Assembly (NCBI GenBank): GCA_034666465.1
Contig: JAXDLT010000361.1
Location: 1-18,368 of the forward strand
Direction of reading: 5' to 3'
DNA length: 18,368 nucleotides
Source of the DNA: CF-96 sp028287605
GTDB lineage: Bacteria; Chloroflexota; Dormibacteria; Aeolococcales; Aeolococcaceae
Shown here: in pieces, positions 7,750 to 14,620 of the stretch
How positions within the stretch are numbered: position 1 is the first letter of the stretch
Layout of the letters: the number at the start of each line of letters is the position of its first letter
The notes under the pieces: model-generated
What the model saw: only the letters and a program-made list of their open reading frames with translations
Databases searched by the model: none
Told to the model about the DNA's origin: nothing
Position numbers and translations under genes: made by a program

Positions 7750-8312
7750 CGGCGGGCACATGGGGCGAACGGATGTTCGTTGATCTGCTATGATCCGCCG
7801 CCCGAGAGTGGATCAGTCGCGCCTGGCATCCCGGACACGCAGGGGTTCCGGGTGGTCGGCCAGGGCGATGACCGGGCGCGGCGTGATGCGGTGGCCGAGG
7901 AGGACGGGGCGGTCGGCCTGGCCGAGCAGCAGCGGGAGCCGCTCGTCGGTGCGGATGCGGCCGTACCGACCAGGGCTGCTCGTGCTCCCCCAGACGCGCC
8001 GTCTGGAGCTGTTCCGCCTCGACGCCAGGCAGCTGATGCGCCAGCACCTCGACCAGCTCGCCGGCCGGACCGGCGCGTAGCGATCGTCGGGGGAGCCCTC
8101 AGGGCCCTCCGCCGGCGGCGGTATTCGATGACCGTATCGGGAGCGGGTTCCACGGCCCGCGCTCATGTGCCTGGACCGAGGCCTGTGCGCCGTGGCCTTG
8201 GTCGGGATGCACAAAGACAGCCTGGAGGTAGTGGTTCTGTGGACTCTCCGGGACCTACCGTTCACATCGCTGTCCGGTGACGGCATGCTCGCCCGGCGCA
8301 TACCGTCTGCGC
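7750..8312. other. 563-bp gap without a supported gene
   Basis: No open frame here has a recognisable domain and a credible start. Both strands show short patches with coding-like third-position bias (see the separate low-confidence remnant). TATGAT at 7789-7794 resembles a -10 box but has no -35 partner. No clear promoter for the SulP gene was found; its start region (8301-8313) may be leaderless. Confidence 0.5.
7813..7980 (-). pseudogene. Possible C-terminal remnant of an unrecognised gene
   Basis: The minus-strand frame ending at TGA 7813 reads RYGRIRTDERLPLLLGQADR and continues with LLGHRITPRPVIALADHPEP. Nearly every third codon position is G or C, as in the real genes here. Upstream of about 7980 this frame turns into Arg/Ser-rich noise, while another minus frame (AGELVEVLAHQLPGVEAEQL, about 8000-8080) takes over the protein-like look, as if a frameshift lay between. 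I do not recognise a family, and the plus strand also has a coding-like patch at 7970-8080, so this may be chance in GC-rich DNA. Confidence 0.22.
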
Positions 8313-9848
8313 ATGCACCAGACCGGAGCAGTACGTGCCTCACCCAGTCGACGCACCTTCTGGCTGAACGACCTCGTCGCGTCGGTGGTCGTCGTCCTGG
8401 TGGCCCTGCCGCTCTGCATGGGGATCGCCCTGGCCTCGGGCGTGCCGCCCGCCCTGGGCCTCGTCACCGGGATCGTGGGCGGGCTGGTGGTCGGCTTCCT
8501 GCAGGGCTCGCCGGTCTCGGTCAGCGGGCCCGCCGCCGGCCTGACCGTGATCGTGGCCGAGATCGTGCGCGAGGGCGGTCTGGTGCTCCTCTCGGCCGTC
8601 GTCCTGGCCGCGGGCCTGCTCCAGTTCGCCGCGGGCCTCGCTCGCCGCGGCCGGTGGTCGCGGGCCGTGCCACCGTCGCTCGTCCACGGGATGCTGGCCG
8701 GCATCGGCCTCCTGATCATCGCCGGGCAGGTGCACGTCATGGTCGGCGCGCGCCCTCGGGACAGCGGCCTCGCGAACCTCCTGGCGGTGCCCCGATCTCT
8801 CGCGGCGGTGCTCCTGGGGGACGGACCGCACACCGAGGCGGCCCTGGTGGGCCTTCTCACCATCGCCGTGCTCCTCGCCTGGAGGCGGTGGGCGTCGGGC
8901 CGGGTGGGGCTCGTCCCGGCCACGCTGGTGGGCGTGGTCGCCGCCACCGCGCTCGCCAATCTCGCCGGGCTCCCGGTTGCCCGGGTGAGCGTCCCCGACC
9001 AGCTGCTCACCGCCACCCACCCCGTGAGCCGGGACGTCCTCGGGCTCCTGGTCCGCCCCGACACCTGGGGCAAGGCCCTGGTCCTCGCCCTCGTGGCCAG
9101 CGCCGAGACGCTGCTGTGCGCGGGTGCGGTCGACCGCCTCCACCAGGGACGGCGCACCGACTACGACCGGGAGCTGCGCGCCCAGGGGATCGGCAACCTG
9201 ATCTGCGGCGCCCTCGGCGCTCTCCCGATGACCGCGGTCATCGTCCGGTCCAGCGCCAACGTGCGAGCCGGCGGCCACAGCCGGGCATCCACCATCTTCC
9301 ACGCGGTGTGGATCCTCGCGCTGGTCACCCTCGCCCCTGGCGTCCTGCGGCTGGTGCCCATCTCCAGCCTGGCCGCCGTGCTGGTGTTCACCGGCTGGAT
9401 GCTCATCGATCGCGACGCGATACGCCAGCTCGCCGGCCACGGACGGGGCGAGCTCGTCGTCTACGCCGTCACGGTGGTCGGGATGGTGGCCACCGACCTG
9501 CTCACCGGGGTCCTGCTCGGCCTGCTCGCCGCCGCCGGGATGCTCCTCTTCCGTCTCTCCCACATCGACGTCGACCTCGCTCATGACCCCGCATCCGCTC
9601 GCACCACGCTGCGCCTCCGCGGCTCGGCCACCTTCGTGCGCCTCCCCGCACTCGCCGCCGCCCTCGAGCAGGTCGCGCCCGAGCGGGAGCTGCACATGCA
9701 TCTCGACGAGGTCGGCCACATGGATCACGCCGCTCTCGATCTGCTCACCGGCTGGGTGCGGGCGCATCGCGCCCGGGGCGGCCTCGTGACCATGGTCCCC
9801 GCGCTGCCCGCCGCCACGGGCTCACCCGGCGCTGCCGAGAACCGATGA
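8313..9848 (+). CDS. SulP/SLC26-family inorganic anion transporter
   Basis: A 511-residue secondary transporter for sulfate, bicarbonate or a related anion in the cytoplasmic membrane. The N-terminal hydrophobic core starts with FWLNDLVASVVVVLVALPLC and has the family signature region QGSPVSVSGPAAGLTVIVAE (about 64-83), followed by alternating helices to about residue 410. SAETLLCAGAVDRLHQG and the NLICGALGALPMTAVIVRSS block are typical of the family. Residues about 415-495 form a short cytoplasmic STAS domain (LHMHLDEVGHMDHAALDLL). ATG 8313 is used; GTG 8277 would add a 12-residue lead. No carbonic anhydrase is adjacent, so bicarbonate as substrate is only a possibility. A strong hairpin follows the stop. 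Confidence 0.92.
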   Translation: MHQTGAVRASPSRRTFWLNDLVASVVVVLVALPLCMGIALASGVPPALGLVTGIVGGLVVGFLQGSPVSVSGPAAGLTVIVAEIVREGGLVLLSAVVLAAGLLQFAAGLARRGRWSRAVPPSLVHGMLAGIGLLIIAGQVHVMVGARPRDSGLANLLAVPRSLAAVLLGDGPHTEAALVGLLTIAVLLAWRRWASGRVGLVPATLVGVVAATALANLAGLPVARVSVPDQLLTATHPVSRDVLGLLVRPDTWGKALVLALVASAETLLCAGAVDRLHQGRRTDYDRELRAQGIGNLICGALGALPMTAVIVRSSANVRAGGHSRASTIFHAVWILALVTLAPGVLRLVPISSLAAVLVFTGWMLIDRDAIRQLAGHGRGELVVYAVTVVGMVATDLLTGVLLGLLAAAGMLLFRLSHIDVDLAHDPASARTTLRLRGSATFVRLPALAAALEQVAPERELHMHLDEVGHMDHAALDLLTGWVRAHRARGGLVTMVPALPAATGSPGAAENR

Positions 9849-9850
9849 GC

Positions 9851-9869
9851 GCCGGCTGCTGCAGCCGGC
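9851..9869. terminator. Short hairpin after SulP stop
   Basis: GCCGGCTG and CAGCCGGC pair perfectly around a three-base loop three bases after the SulP stop codon. No T-tract follows. It may act together with the larger hairpin just downstream. Confidence 0.4.
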
Positions 9870-9886
9870 CGGGTCGGTGTGCTTCC

Positions 9887-9935
9887 GCTCGGGCCAGTGC
9901 GCGACCCGGTGTCTGGGTCACGCACTGGCCCGGGC
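9887..9935. terminator. Long hairpin between convergent SulP and SRPBCC genes
   Basis: Arms 9887-9907 and 9915-9935 (21 bases each, including GGGCCAGTGCG paired with CGCACTGGCCC) close a seven-base loop with one mismatch (C9902/A9920) and one G-T pair. It lies between the stops of two converging genes and is nearly symmetric, so it could serve both directions. There is no T-run, as is common for terminators in high-GC actinobacteria. Confidence 0.65.
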
Positions 9936-9944
9936 GCCGTCGGC

Positions 9945-10391
9945 TCAGCCGTACATCAGGGATCCGGGAGTGGTGAGCAGCTCGCCCGTCTCCAGCAGCG
10001 TCTTCAGGCCGGAGAGGATCATCGGCCAGCCCCCGTAGAGCTGGCTGTTCGCGCCCTCGCGAAGCTGGTCGTGGGTGACGGTCAGGCGGCAGGAGTCGCC
10101 GACCGGTTCGATCTCCCATGTCACCCGCGAGGTTCCCTCGCTCTTCACGTCCTCGCTCCAGAGGGCCACCATGCTCTGGACCAGCCGGCGCGGCGGCTCG
10201 GCCTCGAGGATCTCTCCCTCTCCCAGCAGCCCCGGGTGGGACGGGTGACCCTGCTCGTAGCGCGAGCCGGGCGTCCAGTCCGAGCTGATCCGGCAGCCGA
10301 AGGTGTACTTGCTCCTCATCTCGGTGTCGGTGATCGCCGTCCAAAGCCGCTCCGGGGTGGTCTTGATGTAGATCTCGTAGACCTTCTGCAT
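9945..10391 (-). CDS. SRPBCC (AHSA1/START-like) domain protein
   Basis: A 148-residue single-domain protein of the Bet v 1-like SRPBCC fold, which forms a hydrophobic ligand cavity. The start has the classic first strand and helix (VYEIYIKTTPERLWTAITD), followed by GSRYEQG, GEGEILEAEPPRRLVQSM and the C-terminal helix GWPMILSGLKTLLETGE. The AHSA1 subgroup is a common companion of small regulators, and its ligand is unknown. ATG 10391 is supported by GGAG seven bases upstream. It lies downstream of tetR-2 in the same direction but has its own strong promoter overlapping the tetR-2 stop, so it can be expressed independently. Confidence 0.88.
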   Translation of the reverse strand: MQKVYEIYIKTTPERLWTAITDTEMRSKYTFGCRISSDWTPGSRYEQGHPSHPGLLGEGEILEAEPPRRLVQSMVALWSEDVKSEGTSRVTWEIEPVGDSCRLTVTHDQLREGANSQLYGGWPMILSGLKTLLETGELLTTPGSLMYG

Positions 10392-10473
10392 GCGTTGTCT
10401 CCAGTCTGTCCTGGGGCTCGCTGAGGACAGCGGCCCGGGCGTACCTCATGGGGCAGCGGGCGCCCCTGCCGTG

Positions 10474-10503
10474 ACTATACGTGACCATCTAGTCACATGT
10501 CAA
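10474..10503 (-). promoter_or_regulatory. Near-consensus promoter with embedded palindrome for SRPBCC gene
   Basis: On the minus strand TTGACA (10503-10498) and TATAGT (10479-10474) are separated by 18 bases. The spacer holds the inverted repeat GTGAC-N6-GTCAC (10481-10496), and a further GTCAC/GTGAC half-site overlaps the -10 (10471-10475). The -35 lies inside the last codons of tetR-2, and the palindrome overlaps its stop codon. A repressor bound here would block the promoter. The predicted start leaves an approximately 75-base leader. Confidence 0.7.
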
Positions 10504-11113
10504 CGCCGGCAGCCAGGACGGCGCGCGCCGTCCTGGAGAGCAGGGCGGCGACCTCGTCGGCGCGCCTCGACTCCGCGAGCGCGTCGAAGGTTGCGAACCC
10601 GGTCAGGATCCAGAGCACGTCGACGCGCGCCGCGATGGTCTCCCGTGACGGCTTCTCACCCGGCCCACCGAGTCGGGTGACGAGCACCCGGAGGCCCTGT
10701 CGCCGGCGCTCGTCGCGGGCTCGGAGAGCGGTCTCCAGCTCGGGATCGACGGCGGCAGCGGCGCGGAGCCTGCGGATGACGAGCCGGTCCGAGTCCCAGA
10801 AGCGGCAGAAGGCGGCGATGAGGGCGTCCAGCGCTTCCAGCGGATCGGGGGTCGAGAACGCCGCCGGCAGGGCCGTCATCCCGCCGCGCTCCGCCAGGTC
10901 GTCGAAGAGGGCGTCGAGCAGGCCCAGCCTCGATGTGAACTGGTAGTACACGGTCATCCGCGCGACTCCGGCCTTCCGGGCGACGGAGTCGACAGAGAAG
11001 CCGGCGAGGCCGGCCTCCGAGGCGAGCAGGGCCCGAGCCGCCGCGATGATGCGCGCGCGGGTGTGCAAGGCAGCCGCCCGGCGCTGGTCGGAGTGGTAGG
11101 GACGTGGGCTCAT
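10493..11113 (-). CDS. TetR/AcrR-family transcriptional regulator (TetR-2)
   Basis: A 206-residue repressor. The N-terminal DNA-binding domain runs from about residue 18 (TRARIIAAARALL) through the helix-turn-helix FSVDSVARKAGVARMTVYYQF (about 39-59) to LLDALFDDLA. The C-terminal part (FCRFWDSDRLVIRRLRAAAA, later VLWILTGFATFDALAESR) looks like a TetR ligand-binding domain of the type found near oxidoreductases. ATG 11113 (MSPRPYH) fits the family; an open frame continues to 11167 but runs through the promoter region. It is divergent from an LLM oxidoreductase, with an imperfect palindrome covering both promoters, so autoregulation and control of that gene are likely. Confidence 0.9.
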   Translation of the reverse strand: MSPRPYHSDQRRAAALHTRARIIAAARALLASEAGLAGFSVDSVARKAGVARMTVYYQFTSRLGLLDALFDDLAERGGMTALPAAFSTPDPLEALDALIAAFCRFWDSDRLVIRRLRAAAAVDPELETALRARDERRRQGLRVLVTRLGGPGEKPSRETIAARVDVLWILTGFATFDALAESRRADEVAALLSRTARAVLAAGVDM

Positions 11114-11116
11114 CGG

Positions 11117-11167
11117 TTGACGTGAACGGACCCGGACGGATATTATTTTATCATACTGTCCATCCAA
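11117..11167. promoter_or_regulatory. Overlapping divergent promoters and operator (tetR-2 / LLM gene)
   Basis: Plus strand: TTGACG (11117-11122), an 18-base spacer and TATTAT (11141-11146), driving the LLM gene. Minus strand: TTGGAT (11167-11162), a 16-base spacer and TAATAT (11145-11140), driving tetR-2. The two -10 boxes coincide almost exactly. An imperfect inverted repeat at 11134-11165 (outer arms GGACGGA and TGTCCATCC, 11 of 16 positions paired) spans both, in a conspicuously AT-rich patch. One bound TetR dimer would switch off both genes. Confidence 0.7.
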
Positions 11168-11202
11168 ATCTGTCGAGGTCCCTCACGACCCATGAGGACC
11201 CC

Positions 11203-12060
11203 ATGAGCACGCTCCGCCCCTTCCGCTTCGGCGCCGTCGCCGCCCAGGCCGGCTCCGGCGAGGAGTGGGTCGCCATGGCCCGCCGCGCCGAGGAGCTCGG
11301 CTTCTCGACGATGCTCGTCCCGGACACGCTCGGCCACACCCTCGCCCCGCTCACCGCGATCGCCTGTGCCGCGGCGTCCACCCGTCGCCTCAGGGTCGGA
11401 ACCTACGTGCTGGTCAACGACTTCCGCCACGCCGTGCTCGTCGCCAGGGAGGCGGCCACCCTCGACCTCCTCTCCGGCGGCCGGATCGAGCTCGGGCTGG
11501 GCGTGGGGCGCCCCAACGCCGCCGCGGACTACGCGAGGCTCGGCCTCCCCTTCGACCGTGGCGGCGCCCGGGTGGACCGGCTGGCCGCCGCGCTGCCGAT
11601 CATCAGGGCGGAGCTCGAGCACGGGGGCTTCCCCAGGCCCGTCCAGGACCCGCGTCCGCCCATCCTCATCGCCGCCGGCGGGAGGCGCATGCTGGCGCTC
11701 GCCGCCGAGCACGCCGACATCGTCGCCCTGGCTGCCCGCCCGGACGAGCCCGAGGCCGCGCTCGCCGAGAGGATCGCGCAGCTGCGTGAGGCGGCCCCGC
11801 AGCGCTTCGACAGCCTGGAGATCAACGTCAACCTGGCCGCCGTCGGCGCCGAGCTTGCGCCGCAGGCCCTGGCCTACCTGCGGATGGATCTGGAGGAGCT
11901 CGTGCGGGTGGGCTCCCCGGTCCTTCTGCTCGGCTCTCCGGCCGAGATGTCCGAGGAGCTCATGCGCCGGCGTGAGGCGCTCGGCGTCTCGTACTTCACC
12001 GTGCCGGCCTCCTCCATGGAGGTCTTCGCCCCGGTCGTGGAGGCGCTCGCCGGGCGTTGA
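11203..12060 (+). CDS. LLM-class F420-dependent oxidoreductase (MSMEG_2516-like)
   Basis: A 285-residue luciferase-like monooxygenase-fold protein. The start STLRPFRFGAV resembles the RPFRFG opening of the MSMEG_2516 F420-dependent family. Other family features are WVAMARRAEELGFSTMLVPD (22-41), RRLRVGTYVL, FRHAVLVAREAATLDLLSGG (74-93), RIELGLGVG (94-102) and PPILIAAGGRRML. Such proteins use reduced F420 (or FMN) to reduce or oxygenate small molecules in the cytoplasm; the substrate is not predictable. GAGG lies shortly before ATG 11203. The gene is divergent from tetR-2 and probably repressed by it. F420 use is inferred from the family, not seen. Confidence 0.9.
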   Translation: MSTLRPFRFGAVAAQAGSGEEWVAMARRAEELGFSTMLVPDTLGHTLAPLTAIACAAASTRRLRVGTYVLVNDFRHAVLVAREAATLDLLSGGRIELGLGVGRPNAAADYARLGLPFDRGGARVDRLAAALPIIRAELEHGGFPRPVQDPRPPILIAAGGRRMLALAAEHADIVALAARPDEPEAALAERIAQLREAAPQRFDSLEINVNLAAVGAELAPQALAYLRMDLEELVRVGSPVLLLGSPAEMSEELMRRREALGVSYFTVPASSMEVFAPVVEALAGR

Positions 12061-12075
12061 CGGGCGCGAGCCCCG

Positions 12076-12312
12076 CTACCGGCGTTCCGAGGCATCCGCC
12101 TCCACCAGGCTCAGCGCCACCCGGGGACAGGCCGCGACCGCGCGCCGGGCGTGGCGCAGCCATCGGTCGTCGGTGATCGGCCGCCGGTCGACGATCGGAT
12201 ATCCCCACTCGTCCAGGGAGATGAGCTCGGGGACCAGCTCCGCGCAGTAGCCGAGGCCGTCGCAGAGGATCGGGTTCAGCCGCAGCCGCAGGTCCCCGCG
12301 GCTCACCGCCAT
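12076..12312 (-). CDS. Small ferredoxin
   Basis: A 78-residue soluble ferredoxin of the single-cluster type used as a one-electron carrier. The cluster ligands are Cys17 and Cys23 in ILCDGLGYCAELVPE and Cys62 in AACPRVAL; with only three clear cysteines a [3Fe-4S] cluster is expected. The LDEWGYPIV strand is typical of this family. ATG 12312 overlaps the end of the NuoF-like gene by 10 bases, so translation is probably coupled. It is the last gene of the six-gene redox operon and probably hands electrons between the NuoF-like protein and the heme protein, or to a cytochrome P450-type partner elsewhere. It converges with the LLM gene, with only 15 bases between stops. Confidence 0.9.
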   Translation of the reverse strand: MAVSRGDLRLRLNPILCDGLGYCAELVPELISLDEWGYPIVDRRPITDDRWLRHARRAVAACPRVALSLVEADASERR

Positions 12313-13586
12313 CTCTGCCGCGGGCGTGGCGCCGGCAGGGAGGGCAGCAGACTCGCCGCGCAGAGGACGCCCGCCAGGTGAAGCGCGAGGTGGTCGGCGA
12401 AGGTGTCGAGGGCGCTCTCCAGGTGGTGAGCGGCACCGTCGGGATGGTTGCAGGCGCCGCGGCCGCGGATCAGTCGAGCCCACCGGCGGATGCGGTCGAG
12501 GTCGGCCGGCTCGGCGTTGCTGCGGGCGATCCGCTGCATGGCGTCGGCGAGGGCGCGCAGCCCGAGGACGCACGGGCCGCACTGGCCGGCGCTCTCGGCG
12601 GCGAGGTACGCGATGATCCGGGCGGTCTCGCCGATGGCGCAGCCCCCGTCGGGGAGCACGCCGAGGACACCGCAGCCGAGCGAGGCGCCCCGCCGGGCGA
12701 GCGCCTCGACGTCGAGCGTCAGGGGAAGGAGCCCGTCCGGGCCGATCCAGCTGCCGAAGTAGCCGCCGAGGAGCGCCCCGGCCGGGGGCGACACGGCCCC
12801 GCCCGCGCGGTCGAGGACGTCGGCGACGCTGGTCCCGATGTCGACCTCGTAGACCCCGGGTCGGTGCACGCCGCCGCTCAGGGTCATCAGCGTGGTCCCG
12901 GGGGACGCCGGCGTCCCCCGGGAACGGAACCAGCCACTGCCGTTCCGGGCGATGAGGGCGGCGTGGGCCAGGGTCTCGGCGTTCTGCACCAGGGTGGGCC
13001 GCCCGCCGACGCCGCGCTCGGAGGGATGGGGCGGGGTGAAGGAGGGCTTCGCCGGTCCCCCCGACAGCCGCCGGACCACCGCCGAGGACTCCCCGGCGAC
13101 GTAGTCGTGGCTGACGAGGGTCACCCGGATGACGGGCTCGTGCAACCCCGCCCGCCGCCGCTCCGCCAGCGCCTCGGCGATCGCGGCGCGGGCCGCCCGG
13201 AAGGGCCTGGAGAGGTAGACGACGATCTCGTCGGCGCCGACGCTCTCGGCCGCGAGCACGGCGCCGTCGAGGACGAGGTGGGGGCGCAGCGACACCAGGG
13301 TGCGGTCCTTGGCGCTGAGCGGCTCGCCCTCGGACGCGTTGATGACGACGACGGCGGGGCCGAAGGTGCGCACCGCCACCCCGCGCCACTTCCGGGCGGT
13401 CGGGAACCACGCGCCACCCCGCCCCCGGAGACCGCTCTCCTCGAGGGCGTCGAGCAGCCAGGTGCCGCCGGGTGGCCGCAGCCCGAGGCGGGCGCTGTGG
13501 GCCTCGAGCGGCTCCCGGCCCTCCTCCGCTGCCGGACCGTCGAGCAGCCGGGGCCCGGTCGCCGTCGGGGTGGACGGGGCGATCAC
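12303..13586 (-). CDS. NuoF-like NADH dehydrogenase subunit (51K + SLBB + Fe-S)
   Basis: A 427-residue homologue of complex I subunit NuoF, which oxidises NADH through FMN and passes electrons to an iron-sulfur cluster. The 51K flavin/NADH domain shows SGLRGRGGAWFPTARKW (51-67) and NASEGEPLSAKDRTL (83-97), then RPTLVQNAETLAHAALIA (196-213). An SLBB-like region follows (about 235-290: GGVHRPGVYEVDIGTS). The C-terminal cluster domain has ESAGQCGPCVLGL (331-343) and ACNHPDGA (378-385). Standard NuoF has CxxCxxC plus a distal Cys; here the first is Ala333, leaving Cys336, Cys339 and Cys379. The GTG start at 13586 overlaps the TGA of the upstream heme-protein gene by four bases. No NuoE or other complex I genes are present, so it works outside complex I. 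Confidence 0.9.
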   Translation of the reverse strand: MIAPSTPTATGPRLLDGPAAEEGREPLEAHSARLGLRPPGGTWLLDALEESGLRGRGGAWFPTARKWRGVAVRTFGPAVVVINASEGEPLSAKDRTLVSLRPHLVLDGAVLAAESVGADEIVVYLSRPFRAARAAIAEALAERRRAGLHEPVIRVTLVSHDYVAGESSAVVRRLSGGPAKPSFTPPHPSERGVGGRPTLVQNAETLAHAALIARNGSGWFRSRGTPASPGTTLMTLSGGVHRPGVYEVDIGTSVADVLDRAGGAVSPPAGALLGGYFGSWIGPDGLLPLTLDVEALARRGASLGCGVLGVLPDGGCAIGETARIIAYLAAESAGQCGPCVLGLRALADAMQRIARSNAEPADLDRIRRWARLIRGRGACNHPDGAAHHLESALDTFADHLALHLAGVLCAASLLPSLPAPRPRQRWR

Positions 13587-14620
13587 CGGAGCGGCCCCGA
13601 GGTCGAGAGGCTCCCGGTGAGTGTGCCCGGGCCGCCGAAGAGGTCGATGGTCAGTCGGGTGGAGCCGCAGACGGCGTAGAGCGAGGCTCCGGGCTGGGTC
13701 GCCACCGTGCAGAGGGTCCGACCGTTGCGGGCGACGGTGAGCACCGGCAGCGTCTCCGTGGTCGCCGGCGGGAGCACCACGAGGGTGAGGGCGGGGTCGA
13801 CCACGTCGCGCAGCGCCATCGACACCCGGCCCTGAGGGTCGCGAACCATGGTGCCGAGGAGGCCGTCCCGGAAGCCGCCCGGCCCGAGGCGGGCCGTCGG
13901 CGCCGCGGGACGGGCGGTCCCGCCGCCGAGCATCGCCGTCGGGGTGCCCGCCCGCGCTGCCCAGCCGGGCTGGAAGGGGCCGTGGACCGACCACAGGGCG
14001 ATGACGGCGAGCGACGCGGCGGCGAGCATGCCGCCGAGGACCCGCATGGGCAGGGTCGAGAGCCGGCCGGTGCCGAGCCGCTGGAGGACGGCGAGCACGA
14101 CGGCGGCGACGCACGAGGCGGTGAGCCCGATCATCCAGGGCACCGCCGCGTCCGACCCCGTCCCCAGGCCGTGGACCACGGCGAGCGGCCAGGCGGCGTA
14201 GGCCGCCCAGTGGATGAGCCGCCAGGCGCGCTGACCGATCCGCCGGCGCAGCACGCTGCTCAGCGCGACGGCGAGGAGGACGTCGAACGCGGCGACACCG
14301 AGCCCCAGCCACACCGGGCGGTAGGCGGCGCCGAAGGGCACGACGACGTCGCGCACCCCGATGGCGGCGAAGGGATCGAGGACGGTGGTCACGACGTGGA
14401 CCGCGACCAGGACGATCGAGAGCAGGCTGAGGTTGCGGTGGAGGGCCGCGGTGACGAAGCGTGGGGTCGACGCCCCCTCCCAGCGGACGGCGGTGCCGAC
14501 ACCGAGAACGACGCTCGCGGTCAGCACCAGCAGGGAGGCGACCCCGGCCCCGCGGGTCGCGTACCAGAGTGCGCTCGGCCCCGCCGTGGCGGCGGCGAGC
14601 AGCGGGTGCGGGTCCACCAT
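13583..14620 (-). CDS. Ferric-reductase-like transmembrane (b-heme) protein
   Basis: A 345-residue membrane protein. Six hydrophobic helices fall at about residues 20-42, 60-82, 103-122, 135-152, 160-180 and 196-212. Two helices carry the histidine pairs expected to bind two b-type hemes across the bilayer: His61/His75 and His137/His150. This is the ferric reductase-like/MsrQ-like arrangement. After the last helix a roughly 130-residue extracytoplasmic tail (213-345) has no family I recognise; it contains Cys304 and Cys318. There is no cytoplasmic FAD/NADPH domain as in true ferric reductases, so electrons must come from separate proteins, most simply the NuoF-like protein and ferredoxin encoded next. 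ATG 14620 shares one base with the apbE stop (TGATG). Confidence 0.85.
   Translation of the reverse strand: MVDPHPLLAAATAGPSALWYATRGAGVASLLVLTASVVLGVGTAVRWEGASTPRFVTAALHRNLSLLSIVLVAVHVVTTVLDPFAAIGVRDVVVPFGAAYRPVWLGLGVAAFDVLLAVALSSVLRRRIGQRAWRLIHWAAYAAWPLAVVHGLGTGSDAAVPWMIGLTASCVAAVVLAVLQRLGTGRLSTLPMRVLGGMLAAASLAVIALWSVHGPFQPGWAARAGTPTAMLGGGTARPAAPTARLGPGGFRDGLLGTMVRDPQGRVSMALRDVVDPALTLVVLPPATTETLPVLTVARNGRTLCTVATQPGASLYAVCGSTRLTIDLFGGPGTLTGSLSTSGPLR

Noticed and set aside
7789..7794. TATGAT as a promoter for the SulP gene
   Set aside because: No -35 at suitable distance and more than 500 bases to the SulP start with stops in between.
8340..9767. 475-codon minus-strand frame opposite SulP
   Set aside because: Rich in Gly/Glu/His/Asp without domain structure; SulP on the plus strand explains the coding signal.
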